In this document: positions 53,325 to 62,263 of the stretch, piece by piece | Numbering within the stretch: the first letter of the stretch is position 1 | Layout of the letters: every line of letters begins with the position of its first letter | NCBI RefSeq assembly: GCF_038562415.1 | Contig: NZ_JBCFBA010000001.1 | Location: 434,001-498,000 of the forward strand | From: Solidesulfovibrio sp. | Lineage (GTDB): Bacteria > Desulfobacterota > Desulfovibrionia > Desulfovibrionales > Desulfovibrionaceae | Length of the DNA stretch: 64,000 bases | Direction: 5' to 3' | Program-made: the position numbers and the translations under genes | Notes under the pieces: generated by a model | The model's database searches: none | The model's input: the letters and a program-made list of their open reading frames with translations, nothing else | Told to the model about the DNA's origin: nothing

Positions 53325-55010
53325 GTGCCAGCCCCCTTCACCGACGCCGACATCGTGCGCTCCCTGGCCGGGCCGTTGCTCGCCGTGGACGCCGACGGCC
53401 GGGTGACCGTGGCCAATGCCGCGGCCAAGGCCCTGCTCGGGGCCAAGGCGGCCGTGCCGGGCGCCGCCCTGCCCCTGGCCCGGCCCGACCTGTGGGCCGG
53501 AGTGTCGGCCTGCCTGGAAGGCGGCCGGCCGGGCTGCGTGGCCTTCGACGCCGACGGGCGGCCCCAAAGCGGCAATGTCGTGCCGATCCTGCGCGACGGC
53601 CGCGTGGTCGGGGCCTCGATCCTGTGCGGCGAACGGCTGTCCGCGGACGCCCAACTGCGCTCCATCCTCGATTCCGTGTCCGACGGCATCTGGATCTGCT
53701 CCGGCGAGGGCGTCATCCTGGAGATCAACACCGCCTCCGAACGCCTCAACTCCATCGCCGCCAAGGACTACGTCGGCAAGGACGTGGCCTGCATCGTGGC
53801 CGAGGGCATGGTCGACCGCTCGGTCACCCTGGAAGTGCTGGCGACCGGGAGGCAGGCCAGCATGATCCAGCACATCACCCGCTCGGGCAAGCAACTGCTG
53901 GTCACGGGCACGCCCGTGCTCGACGCCACGGGCGCGGTGTCGCTGGTGGTGGTCAACGAGCGCGACGTCACCGAGCTCAACAACCTGCGCCAGGGCCTGC
54001 AAAACGCCCGCAAGGTCGAGGAGCGCTACCGCAGCGAACTGGCCGAACTCTCGCTGCTGGAGCTGTCCCAAAAGGACATCGTCTCCCACAGCCCCCAGAT
54101 GCAGCGCACCATGCGCACGCTTTTGAAGCTCGCCCAGATGGACGTCTCGCGGGTGCTGCTGCTTGGCGAATCCGGCACCGGCAAGGGCCTTTTGGCCAAG
54201 TTCCTCCACCGGGTGAGCCCCCGGGCCCAGAAGGCGTTCATTCAGATCAACTGCCCGGCCGTGCCGGAAAACCTCTTCGAGGCGGAACTGTTCGGCTACG
54301 AGAAGGGGGCCTTCACCGGGGCGCGCGAAGGCGGCAAGGCCGGGCTCATCGAGCTGGCCGCCGGGGGGACGCTGTTCCTCGACGAGGTGGGCGACATTCC
54401 CCTGTCCGCCCAGGCCAAGCTGCTCAAGTACCTCGACGACCACGAACTGCGCCGCCTGGGCGGGGCCGAGGCGCGCCTGGTGGAATGCCGGGTGGTGGCG
54501 GCCACCAACTGCGACATGGACGCCCTGGTGGAACGGCGGTTGTTCCGCAAGGACCTCTACTACCGGCTCAACACGTTTCTCGTGCGCATCGCGCCGCTGC
54601 GCGAACGCCGCGACGACATCTTCGGCCTGGCCGAATTCTACCTCTCCCAGCAAAACGCCCGCCACGGCAAGGCCAAGCGTCTGTCGCTTAAGGCCATGCG
54701 CCTGCTTGAGGCCTACGATTTCCCGGGCAACGTGCGCGAACTGGTGAGCCTGATCCAGAAGGCCTTCGTCATGAGCGACGACGACGACCTGACCGAGGCC
54801 CTGGAAGAGGCGCTTGCCGGCGACGACGGCGGGGCGGCGGCGGGCGGCGGGCCGCGTCCCCTGGCGGAATCCATGGAGCAGGCCTCCCAGCGCCGGCTGC
54901 GCGAGGCCTTGGCGGCCTGCCGCACGACGCGGGAGATGGCGGCCTATCTGGGCGTGAGCCAGGCCACGGTGGTGCGCAAGCTCAAGCGCTACGGCCTGCA
55001 TCGGGATTGA
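53325..55010 (+). CDS. PAS-domain sigma-54-dependent activator
   Basis: The 561-residue protein has two PAS-like domains (about 10-95 and 105-220: LRSILDSVSDGIWICSGEGVILEINTASERLN) and a short coiled coil. The AAA+ domain has Walker A GESGTGKG (about 280), the sigma-54 contact loop GAFTGA (about 328) and Walker B GTLFLDEVGDI. A Fis-type HTH ends it (about 525-561: LAACRTTREMAAYLGVSQATVVRKLKRYG). It resembles regulators of amino-acid catabolism. The GTG at 53325 with GGAG upstream is chosen over the open upstream frame. Dyads beginning at its own stop codon are probably its binding sites. Confidence 0.9.
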   Translation: MPAPFTDADIVRSLAGPLLAVDADGRVTVANAAAKALLGAKAAVPGAALPLARPDLWAGVSACLEGGRPGCVAFDADGRPQSGNVVPILRDGRVVGASILCGERLSADAQLRSILDSVSDGIWICSGEGVILEINTASERLNSIAAKDYVGKDVACIVAEGMVDRSVTLEVLATGRQASMIQHITRSGKQLLVTGTPVLDATGAVSLVVVNERDVTELNNLRQGLQNARKVEERYRSELAELSLLELSQKDIVSHSPQMQRTMRTLLKLAQMDVSRVLLLGESGTGKGLLAKFLHRVSPRAQKAFIQINCPAVPENLFEAELFGYEKGAFTGAREGGKAGLIELAAGGTLFLDEVGDIPLSAQAKLLKYLDDHELRRLGGAEARLVECRVVAATNCDMDALVERRLFRKDLYYRLNTFLVRIAPLRERRDDIFGLAEFYLSQQNARHGKAKRLSLKAMRLLEAYDFPGNVRELVSLIQKAFVMSDDDDLTEALEEALAGDDGGAAAGGGPRPLAESMEQASQRRLREALAACRTTREMAAYLGVSQATVVRKLKRYGLHRD

Positions 55011-55283
55011 TTCACTTCTGAATCAGGCCGGGCTGTCCGCCGCCGTTGCCGGGGGCAGCCGTGGGGCGAACCCCGGTTTGGGCCTGTCGGCGCTTACGAA
55101 ATTTTTCTCGGTTTTCCTTTGCATTGCCTGATCGGCTTTGTCGCCAGTCCGGACAGGGCCGTCCGGGCCCGGGGTTTTCCCGCGCCGTTTCCGCCCGCCC
55201 CAAGTCCTGAATCAAAAATGAATCAGCGCTATCTCTTTTAGTTTTCTTTATATTAACATTTTTGTTGATTCATTAGTGAATCG
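55008..55283. promoter_or_regulatory. three TGATTCA/TGAATCA 7-4-7 sites (likely activator-binding sites)
   Basis: TGATTCA-N4-TGAATCA is a perfect palindrome at 55008-55025, overlapping the stop codon of the activator gene. TGAATCA-N4-TGAATCA lies at 55208-55225 and TGATTCA-N4-TGAATCG at 55266-55283. They are 70-350 bases upstream of a sigma-54 promoter, the usual range for enhancer sites. The Fis-type HTH of the activator likely binds them. The rest of 55011-55445 is AT-rich and contains no gene. Confidence 0.8.
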
Positions 55284-55354
55284 TCATCCCCTTTTCCCTG
55301 ACGAGGTTTTGCGATAATATACTAAAATTATTGGAAAAATAAAATTAGCGCCAC

Positions 55355-55369
55355 TGGCGTGCTTCTTGC
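55355..55369 (+). promoter_or_regulatory. sigma-54 (-24/-12) promoter of the aminotransferase-liv operon
   Basis: TGGCGTGCTTCTTGC has GG and GC exactly 10 bases apart, as in TGGCAC-N5-TTGC. It is 77 bases before the GTG of the aminotransferase gene and downstream of three dyads for the activator. Confidence 0.88.
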
Positions 55370-55445
55370 TCAAAGAGTCGGTTGACGTTTCGGTTTCCAT
55401 TCCCTGGGCACTTTTGCCCCAAACCGACAACCACGAGGATGCTTC

Positions 55446-56771
55446 GTGAATACCAACGACAAGGCGCACGATCTCCAGGCCATGCGCGACCGTTACGTTC
55501 CCAAGGGCCACCCCAGTGCCACGCCCTTCTTCGTCGAATCCGCCTCGGGCGCCTTGCTGCGCGACGTCACCGGCCGGGAATTCATCGACTTCGTCGGCGG
55601 CATCGGCGTTTTAAACGTCGGCCACTGCAACCCCCGCGTCGTCGCCGCCGTCAAGGACCAGGCCGACAAGTACCTCCACACCTGCTCCATGATCACCCTC
55701 TACGAGCCCTATGTCGCCCTGGCCAAACGCGTCTGCGAGGCCGCCGCCGGCCCTAGCCCCAAAAAGGCGCTGTTCGTCAACAGCGGTTCCGAAGCCGTGG
55801 AGAACACGGTGAAGATCGCCCGCTGCCACACCGGCCGCGCCGGCGTCGTGTCCATGAAAAACGCCTTCCACGGCCGCACCCTGCTGGCCATGTCGCTCAC
55901 CAGCAAGGTCAAGCCCTACAAGTACGGCTTCGGCCCCATGGCCGCCGAGGTCTACCAGTACCCCTACTACGCCTACTGCTACCGCTGCCCCCTGGGGCTG
56001 TCCTACCCCGACTGCGGCGCGGCCTGCGCCGAGAAGATGCGCGAGTTTTTCATCGGCACCGCCGCCGCCGAACAGATCGCCTGCGTCATCGCCGAGCCCG
56101 TCCAGGGCGAGGGCGGCTTCGTCGTGCCGCCGGTGGAGTTTTTCACCAAGCTCAAGGCCCTCTGCGAGGAGTGCGGCATCGTCTTCGTGGCCGACGAGGT
56201 CCAGTCCGGCTTCGGGCGCACCTCGAAGATGTTCGCCATGGAGCACTTCGGCATCGAGCCCGACCTCATGAGCATCGCCAAGAGCATGGGCGGCGGCCTG
56301 CCCCTGGCCGGCGTGGTCGGCAAGGCCGAGATCATGGATTCGGTCCATGTCGGCGGCATCGGCGGCACCTACGGCGGCAACCCCCTGGCCTGCCGGGCCG
56401 GCCTGGCCGTCCTCGACGCCATCGAGCAGGACGGGTTGCTCGCCGCCGCCGTGCGCCTGGGCGACACCCTGCAACAGCGTTTCGAGGCCTGGAAGGACGA
56501 ATTTTCGCTCATCGGCGACGCCCGGGGCCTGGGCGCCATGCGCGCCCTGGAGTTCGTCTCCGACCGCGCCACCAAGACGCCCTGCCCCGAGGCGGCCAAG
56601 GGCGTGGTCAAGTACTGCCAGGACCACGGCCTGCTGGTGCTGTCCTGCGGCAACTTCGGCAACTGCATCCGCGCGCTCATGCCCCTGGTCATCACCGACG
56701 AGCAGCTTTCGCGCGGCCTGGACATCATGGAGCAAGGCATTCGCGAGGTCCAAAAGACCCTCGGGAAATAG
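55446..56771 (+). CDS. gabT: 4-aminobutyrate-type aminotransferase (class III)
   Basis: The 441-residue enzyme is a class III PLP aminotransferase: FIDFVGGIGVLNVGHCNPRVVAAVK, FVNSGSEAVENTVKIAR, FHGRTLLAMSLTSKV, AEPVQGEGGF, VADEVQSGFGRT and the PLP lysine in MSIAKSMGGGLPL. It fits GABA aminotransferases (GabT/PuuE) by the GGTYGGNPLACRAGLAVLD region, but related omega-amino acids are possible. It turns GABA and 2-oxoglutarate into succinate semialdehyde and glutamate. First gene of a sigma-54 operon, with the transporter after it and SSADH nearby. Confidence 0.92.
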   Translation: MNTNDKAHDLQAMRDRYVPKGHPSATPFFVESASGALLRDVTGREFIDFVGGIGVLNVGHCNPRVVAAVKDQADKYLHTCSMITLYEPYVALAKRVCEAAAGPSPKKALFVNSGSEAVENTVKIARCHTGRAGVVSMKNAFHGRTLLAMSLTSKVKPYKYGFGPMAAEVYQYPYYAYCYRCPLGLSYPDCGAACAEKMREFFIGTAAAEQIACVIAEPVQGEGGFVVPPVEFFTKLKALCEECGIVFVADEVQSGFGRTSKMFAMEHFGIEPDLMSIAKSMGGGLPLAGVVGKAEIMDSVHVGGIGGTYGGNPLACRAGLAVLDAIEQDGLLAAAVRLGDTLQQRFEAWKDEFSLIGDARGLGAMRALEFVSDRATKTPCPEAAKGVVKYCQDHGLLVLSCGNFGNCIRALMPLVITDEQLSRGLDIMEQGIREVQKTLGK

Positions 56772-56814
56772 GCGAGGCCCGACCGACAGCAACCGTCAAC
56801 ACACGAGGTATGGC

Positions 56815-58062
56815 ATGAAGACAGGTTTGAAAGGATCGCTTCTGACGTGCTGCCTGGGCGCGGCCCTGGGCCTGGCCCTGGCCGCCTCGCCGGCCTTCGC
56901 GGCGGACAAGGTGGTCAAGATCGGCAACGTCGAGCCGCTTTCCGGCCCCTCGGCCTCGGTGGGCGTGCAGGGCAAGCAGGCCCGGGAAATGGCCGTGGAG
57001 GAAATCAACGCCGCCGGCGGCATCAAGTCCCTGGGCGGCGCCAAGCTCGAACTCGTCTACGCCGACAGCAAGTCCGACCCCACCGTCGGCGTCACCGAAA
57101 CCGAGCGCCTCATCAACACCGAGAAGGTCAACCTCATGACCGGCTGCTGGAACTCCGCCGTCACCTACCCGGCCACGCAGGTGGCCGAGCGCTACGGCAT
57201 CCCCTTCGTCGTGCCCGTGGCCGTGCGCGACACCATCACCGAGCGCGGCTTCAAAAACGTCTTCCGTGTGGCCGCCAAGGACTCCTGGTGGGTGCGCGAC
57301 CAGTTCCGCTTCCTCAAAGACATGCAGGACGAAACCGGCGTGAAGCTCAAGACCATCGCCTTTGTCTTCGAAAACGGCGACTGGGGCACGGGTTTCGCCG
57401 AAAAATGGCGCGAACTGGCCAAAAAGGACGGCTACCAGGTCGTCCTCGACGAGCCCTACCCCAGCACGGCCACGGACCTCACCCCGGTCGTGACCAAGCT
57501 CAAGTCCGCCAACCCCGACATCGTCCTGCTGGTGTCCAACGCCGCCGACGCCATCCTTTTAACCAACACCATGGCCGAAATGCAGGTCAAGCCGAAAGTC
57601 GTGCTGGCCAGCGGCGGCGGCCACGCCGATCCCAAGTTCCTGGAAAACACCGGCGACACCGCCTACGGCCTCTTCGACGAAGTCGAGTGGAACACCGACG
57701 TCAACAAGCCCGGCGCCAAGGAAACCAACGCCAAGTTCAAGAAGAAGTACGGCTACGACCTGACCGGCGAGTCCGTGGACGCCTACGCCGCCATGTACGT
57801 CATCGCCGACGCCCTGGAACGCGCCGGCTCCACCGACCCGGCCAAGGTGCGCGACGCCCTGGCCGCGACCAAGCTCACCACCGGCCCGGCCATGATCGTC
57901 TCCTACGACGGCGTGGAATTCGACAAGAACGGCCAGAACACCAACGCCGGCATCGTCATCGTCCAGGTGGCCAAGGTCGACGGCAAGCCCGAACGCGTCA
58001 CCGTCTGGCCCAAGGCCGCCCGCCGCGCCGGCTACACCCCGGTCTTCCCGGCCAACAAGTAA
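56815..58062 (+). CDS. livK: LivK-type amino-acid binding protein
   Basis: The 415-residue precursor has a signal peptide (KGSLLTCCLGAALGLALAASPAFA) and the Leu/Ile/Val-binding fold (type I): VKIGNVEPLSGPSASVGVQGKQAREMAVEEINAAGGI and VGVTETERLINTEKVNLMTGCWNSAVTYPATQVAERYGIPFV. It catches an amino acid in the periplasm for LivHMGF. In this locus the ligand is probably GABA or a similar amino acid. A stem-loop lies between it and livH. Confidence 0.93.
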   Translation: MKTGLKGSLLTCCLGAALGLALAASPAFAADKVVKIGNVEPLSGPSASVGVQGKQAREMAVEEINAAGGIKSLGGAKLELVYADSKSDPTVGVTETERLINTEKVNLMTGCWNSAVTYPATQVAERYGIPFVVPVAVRDTITERGFKNVFRVAAKDSWWVRDQFRFLKDMQDETGVKLKTIAFVFENGDWGTGFAEKWRELAKKDGYQVVLDEPYPSTATDLTPVVTKLKSANPDIVLLVSNAADAILLTNTMAEMQVKPKVVLASGGGHADPKFLENTGDTAYGLFDEVEWNTDVNKPGAKETNAKFKKKYGYDLTGESVDAYAAMYVIADALERAGSTDPAKVRDALAATKLTTGPAMIVSYDGVEFDKNGQNTNAGIVIVQVAKVDGKPERVTVWPKAARRAGYTPVFPANK

Positions 58063-58081
58063 CCCCAACGCTGCGTCAACA

Positions 58082-58107
58082 CCCGGGCGGCGCCGTCGCC
58101 GCCCGGG
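58082..58107 (+). other. intercistronic hairpin between livK and livH
   Basis: An 11-bp perfect stem (CCCGGGCGGCG / CGCCGCCCGGG) with a 4-base loop lies 20 bases after the livK stop. Such hairpins protect the 3' end of the binding-protein message so that it is made in excess of the membrane parts. It has no U-tract. Confidence 0.7.
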
Positions 58108-58129
58108 GCAAACGTCCGGAGAAGGCTGC

Positions 58130-59014
58130 ATGACCGCGGTGATTCAGGCAACGCTCAACGGCATCATGATGGGCGCCATGTACGGGCTGACCGCCCTTGG
58201 CCTCACCCTGATCTTCGGGGTGATGAAGGTGGTCAACTTCGCCCACGGCTCGCTCCTCATGGTCGGCATGTTCAGCGCCTACTGGCTGATCAAGCTCACG
58301 GGCATCCACCCGTACCTGGCCCTTCTGATCGTCCCCCCCATCCTCTACTTCTTTGGCTACTCCCTCCAGGATCTGGTGATCAAACCCGTGTTCAAGGCCG
58401 AACGGCAGGTCCGCGAACCCCTGACGGTCATCATCGTCACCACCGGCGTCTGGTACGTGCTGGACAACCTGGCGCTGATGCTTTTCGGCGCGGAATACCG
58501 CACCGTGCGCACGGCGATTTCCAACAAGTCCTTCGCCCTGGGACAATTCATCATCTCCATCCCGAAATTTTCCGGCTTCGTGGTGGCCGTGGCCACCGCC
58601 GTGGGGCTGGCCCTTTTCATGCGCAAGACCAAGATCGGCATGGCGCTTCGGGCCACGAGCCTCGACCGCGAGGCGGCCAACCTCATGGGCATCGACCAGT
58701 ACAAGGTCTACAACATCGCCTTTGGCCTGGGCACGGCCATCGCCGGCATCGCCGGCTGCGTGCTCATCCCCTTCTACTACGTCTATCCGTCCGTGGGCGT
58801 CGTCTTCGACATCCGGGCGTTCATCATCGTGGTCCTGGGGGGCCTGGGCAGCATTCCCGGCGCCCTGCTCGGCGGCCTGGTCATTGGCCTTATCGAATCG
58901 GTTTTTTCCCAGTTCATGGCCTCGACCTGGACCGAAGCCATCATCTACGCCATTTTCCTGGTCATCTTGTTCGTGAAACCCTCGGGTTTTTTCGGCAACA
59001 AACAGGACTGGTAG
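58130..59014 (+). CDS. livH: LivH-type permease
   Basis: The 294-residue protein has eight helices and family blocks NGIMMGAMYGLTALGLTLIFGVMKVVNFAHGSLLMVGMF, MALRATSLDREAANLMGIDQYKVYNIAFGLGTAIAGIAG and FIIVVLGGLGSIPGALLGGLVIGLIES. It pairs with LivM in the inner membrane. It is the third gene of the operon. Confidence 0.95.
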   Translation: MTAVIQATLNGIMMGAMYGLTALGLTLIFGVMKVVNFAHGSLLMVGMFSAYWLIKLTGIHPYLALLIVPPILYFFGYSLQDLVIKPVFKAERQVREPLTVIIVTTGVWYVLDNLALMLFGAEYRTVRTAISNKSFALGQFIISIPKFSGFVVAVATAVGLALFMRKTKIGMALRATSLDREAANLMGIDQYKVYNIAFGLGTAIAGIAGCVLIPFYYVYPSVGVVFDIRAFIIVVLGGLGSIPGALLGGLVIGLIESVFSQFMASTWTEAIIYAIFLVILFVKPSGFFGNKQDW

Positions 59015-59025
59015 GAGGCGACACC

Positions 59026-60042
59026 GTGAGCCGAAAACAACTCGACACCTCGCTGCTGACGCTGGCGGCCCTGGTCGCCTTCGGGCTGCCCCTGGTGGTG
59101 ACCTCGCCCACCTATCTGCAAATCCTCATCCTGCTGTTTTTTTACGCCTACCTGACCACGGCCTGGAACCTGGTGGGCGGTTTCGCCGGCGTGCTGCCGC
59201 TCGGGCATTCCGTTTTCGTCGGCATCGGCGCCTACACCTCGACCATCCTGACCCTGCAGTACGGCGTCTCGCCCTGGATCGGCATGCTCCTCGGCGGCGT
59301 GCTCGCCGCGGTGGTCGGCGTCGTCATCGGCCTGCCCACCTTCCGCATGCGCGGCGCCTATTTTTGCCTGTGCACCATCGCCTTCGCCGAAGGCATCCGG
59401 GTCATGGTGGAAAACATCGACTATCTGGGTCCGCTGCACGTCAACGGCCCCCGGGGGCTGCTCATACCGCTTAAGGAAGCCTCGTTCTGGCATTATCAGT
59501 TCATGTCCAAGCTGCCGTACTATTACATCATCCTCGTCATGCTCCTGGTCGTTCTGGCGCTTACCTGGTTCATCTCCCGCTCCAAGATCGGCTACTACCT
59601 GGCCGCCGGCGGCGAGGAGCCGGAAGCGGCCGCGGCGCTCGGCGTCAACGTGGCCAACTGCAAGCTCCTGGCCATGGCGCTGTCCTGCTTCTTCACGGCG
59701 CTTGCCGGCACCTTCTACGCCCAGCTCATGCTCTACTTCTACCCCAAGGGGCTCATGGGCCTGGACCTGTCCTTCGAGATCGCGTTCATCGCGCTCATCG
59801 GCGGCCGGGGCACCATCGCCGGCCCGGTCATCGGCGCCCTGGTGCTGCGGCCCTTAAACGAATTCACCCGCATCTACTTAAGCGACATGCTGCCCGGCCT
59901 GCACCTGGTCATCTTCGGGCTGATCCTCATCCTGGTCATGCTGTATAAGCCCCAAGGCCTGACCGCGCCCCTTGCCGCCGCCTACGACAGGCTCGCCCGC
60001 AGGATCACCCGTGACACGACGCCCAAGGGAGAAGCCGCATGA
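59026..60042 (+). CDS. livM: LivM-type permease
   Basis: The 338-residue protein begins at GTG 59026 behind AGGAGG and has nine or ten helices. Blocks: TTAWNLVGGFAGVLPLGHSVFVGIGAYTS, LPTFRMRGAYFCLCTIAFAEG, ALGVNVANCKLLAMALSCFFTALAGTFYAQ and IALIGGRGTIAGPVIGALVLRPLNE. It forms the pore with LivH. Its stop overlaps the livG start (ATGA). Confidence 0.95.
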   Translation: MSRKQLDTSLLTLAALVAFGLPLVVTSPTYLQILILLFFYAYLTTAWNLVGGFAGVLPLGHSVFVGIGAYTSTILTLQYGVSPWIGMLLGGVLAAVVGVVIGLPTFRMRGAYFCLCTIAFAEGIRVMVENIDYLGPLHVNGPRGLLIPLKEASFWHYQFMSKLPYYYIILVMLLVVLALTWFISRSKIGYYLAAGGEEPEAAAALGVNVANCKLLAMALSCFFTALAGTFYAQLMLYFYPKGLMGLDLSFEIAFIALIGGRGTIAGPVIGALVLRPLNEFTRIYLSDMLPGLHLVIFGLILILVMLYKPQGLTAPLAAAYDRLARRITRDTTPKGEAA

Positions 60043-60767
60043 GCAACATCCTCGAAATCTCCGGCCTCACCAAGCACTTCGGGGGGCTGACCGCCGTGAG
60101 CACCCTGGACCTGCACATGAAGCAGGGCGAGATCCTGGCGCTCATCGGCCCCAACGGCGCCGGCAAGTCCACGGTCTTCAACCTGGTGGCCGGGGTCTAC
60201 GCCCCTTCCGAAGGCACCATCCGCTTCAAGGGCCAGGTGATAAACGGTCGCAAGCCCTGGGACCTGTGCAAACTGGGGCTGGCCCGCACCTTCCAGATCG
60301 TCAAGCCCTTCGCCCCCAAGACGGTGCTGTACAACGTCATGGTCGGGGCTTTTTTGCACACGGGTTCCACGGCCAAGGCCCGGGACAAGGCCGAGGAGGT
60401 CATGGCCACCCTGGGACTCGCCCACCTGCGCGACCGCCTGGCCGGCAGCCTGACCATCGCCGACCGCAAGCGCCTGGAGATCGGCAAGGCCCTGGCCACC
60501 AACCCCGACCTGCTGCTCCTCGACGAGGTCATGGCCGGGCTGCGCCCCACCGAAGTCGACGACATGATCGCCGTCATCCGGGGCCTGCGCGACCGGGGCG
60601 TGACCGTTTTCGTCATCGAGCACATCATGCGGGCGGTCATGGCCCTGTCCGACCGGGTGGTGGTCATCCACTTCGGCCAGAAGATCGCCGAGGGCACGCC
60701 CGAGGCCGTGACCAGGGACGAGAACGTCATCAAGGCCTATCTCGGGGGAGACTATGACGCTGCTTAG
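60039..60767 (+). CDS. livG: LivG-type ABC ATPase
   Basis: The 242-residue ATPase has Walker A GPNGAGKST (about residue 38) and GLARTFQIVKPF. The degenerate signature region LTIADRKRLEIGKALATNPDLLLLDEVMAGLRPTEVDD carries ADRKR instead of the usual SGGQQ, a feature seen in some LivG proteins. Walker B is LLLLDE. It drives import with LivF. It overlaps livF by 14 bases. Confidence 0.94.
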   Translation: MSNILEISGLTKHFGGLTAVSTLDLHMKQGEILALIGPNGAGKSTVFNLVAGVYAPSEGTIRFKGQVINGRKPWDLCKLGLARTFQIVKPFAPKTVLYNVMVGAFLHTGSTAKARDKAEEVMATLGLAHLRDRLAGSLTIADRKRLEIGKALATNPDLLLLDEVMAGLRPTEVDDMIAVIRGLRDRGVTVFVIEHIMRAVMALSDRVVVIHFGQKIAEGTPEAVTRDENVIKAYLGGDYDAA

Positions 60768-61464
60768 CGTGGAACACATCGATGTCGCCTACGGCGACGT
60801 CCAGGTGATAAACGACCTGTCCCTGACCGTGGAGGAAGGCGAGGTCGTCAGCATCATCGGCGGCAACGGCGCGGGCAAGTCCACCCTGCTCAAGACCATC
60901 TCCGGGCTCATGTCCCCGTCCTCGGGCGTGATCCGCTTCAAGGGCGAGCCCATCCACACCCTGCCGCCCGAGCGCATCGTCGAGCGCGGCATCGTCCACG
61001 TGCCCGAGGGGAGGCGGCTTTTCTCGCTCATGACCGTGGCCGAGAACCTGGAGATCGGGGCCTACACCCCCCGGGCCCACAAGGAACGGGTCCAGACCCT
61101 GCGCCAGGTCCACGCCCTGCTGCCGCGCCTTCTGGAACGCCAGGGCCAGATGGCCATGACGCTGTCCGGCGGCGAGCAGCAGATGGTGGCCATCGGCCGG
61201 GGGCTCATGGCCCTGCCGGGCCTGTTGATGCTCGACGAACCGTCGCTGGGCCTGGCCCCCATCCTGGTCAAGTCCATCTTCGATACCCTGCGCAAGATCG
61301 CCGACTCCGGCACCACGGTCCTTCTGGTGGAACAGGACGTCAACCATTCCCTGCGCCTGTCCGACCGGGGCTACGTGCTGGAGCACGGCCGGGTGGCGCT
61401 TTCGGGCGAGGCCTCGCAACTGCTCGAAAACCCGCACATCAAGTCGGCCTACCTGGGCATCTAG
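60754..61464 (+). CDS. livF: LivF-type ABC ATPase
   Basis: The 236-residue ATPase has Walker A GGNGAGKST (about residue 37), GIVHVPEGRRLFSLMTVAENL, signature LSGGEQQMVAIGRGLM, Walker B LLMLDEPSLGLAP and H-loop LVEQDVNHS. It starts inside the end of livG with GGGGG upstream. It is the last transporter gene of the operon. Confidence 0.95.
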   Translation: MTLLSVEHIDVAYGDVQVINDLSLTVEEGEVVSIIGGNGAGKSTLLKTISGLMSPSSGVIRFKGEPIHTLPPERIVERGIVHVPEGRRLFSLMTVAENLEIGAYTPRAHKERVQTLRQVHALLPRLLERQGQMAMTLSGGEQQMVAIGRGLMALPGLLMLDEPSLGLAPILVKSIFDTLRKIADSGTTVLLVEQDVNHSLRLSDRGYVLEHGRVALSGEASQLLENPHIKSAYLGI

Positions 61465-61521
61465 CGCCATGCCCCGGCCCCGTTGCCCGCAACCGTCACC
61501 CCAAGCCATAAGGAGTGCCTC

Positions 61522-62178
61522 ATGCTCGTTGGCGATTGGATGTCGAAAGACGTCGTGACCGCGACCGATGACATCTCCATGATCAAGGCCGGCCGGATCA
61601 TGCGGGAAAAAAAGATCCGCCGCCTGCCCGTGGTGGACAAGGAGGGCAGGCTCATCGGCATCGTCTCCGAGCGCGACCTCAAGGCCGCCTCGCCGTCCTC
61701 GGCCACGACGCTTGACATGTACGAGATGACCTACCTGCTCTCGGAGATGAAGCTCAAGGCCATCATGACCAAGTCCCCCCTGTCCATCCGCCCCACGGAC
61801 ACGGTGGAGCGGGCGGCGCTTGTCATGCGCGACCACAAGATCGGCAGCCTGCCGGTGGTCGACGCCGCCGGCAAGGTGGTGGGCATCATCACGGACACGG
61901 ACATCTTTCGGCTCTTCGTCTCCATCACCGGCATCGACCAGGGCGGCATCCAGATCGGCCTGCGCCTGGGCACGAGCGAAGGCAGCCTCAAGCCCGTCCT
62001 CGACGCCCTGCGCGGCCACGAGGCCCGCATCATCAGCATCCTGTCGTCCTACGACCGCACCGACGCCACCCGTCGCGACGTCTCCATCCGCATCCAGGGC
62101 CTGCCCGAAACCCGCGAGCGCGAACTGCGCGCCCTGCTCGAAACCGGCAACCAGATCCTCTCCTGGACCCGCGACTAG
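61522..62178 (+). CDS. two-CBS-domain protein with ACT-like tail
   Basis: The 218-residue protein has a pair of CBS domains (about 1-65: MSKDVVTATDDISMIKAGRIMREKKIRRLPVVDKEGRLIGIVSERDL, and about 78-135: MTKSPLSIRPTDTVERAALVMRDHKIGSLPVVDAAGKVVGIITDTDIF). An ACT-like C-terminal region follows (about 140-218). CBS pairs bind adenine nucleotides and ACT domains bind amino acids, so it may sense energy and amino-acid state for the transport operon. It starts 57 bases after livF behind AAGGAG. Confidence 0.93.
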   Translation: MLVGDWMSKDVVTATDDISMIKAGRIMREKKIRRLPVVDKEGRLIGIVSERDLKAASPSSATTLDMYEMTYLLSEMKLKAIMTKSPLSIRPTDTVERAALVMRDHKIGSLPVVDAAGKVVGIITDTDIFRLFVSITGIDQGGIQIGLRLGTSEGSLKPVLDALRGHEARIISILSSYDRTDATRRDVSIRIQGLPETRERELRALLETGNQILSWTRD

Positions 62179-62185
62179 CCCTCCC

Positions 62186-62223
62186 CCGGGGCGCCATCCC
62201 TCAAACGCGGGATGCCGCCCCGG
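62186..62223. terminator. bidirectional GC hairpin between convergent genes
   Basis: CCGGGGCG-C-CATCCC (62186-62200) pairs with GGGATG-C-CGCCCCGG (62209-62223), 14 base pairs with one C/C mismatch. It lies between the CBS gene and the convergent methyltransferase gene; neither side has a U-tract. Confidence 0.65.
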
Positions 62224-62263
62224 CCGTTCGCCGTTTCCGGTCGAAGGGTTCACACCCGATGCT

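Noticed and set aside
58082-58107. Terminator separating livK from livHMGF
   Set aside because: There is no U-tract and the downstream genes have no other visible promoter, so a stabilising hairpin is more likely.
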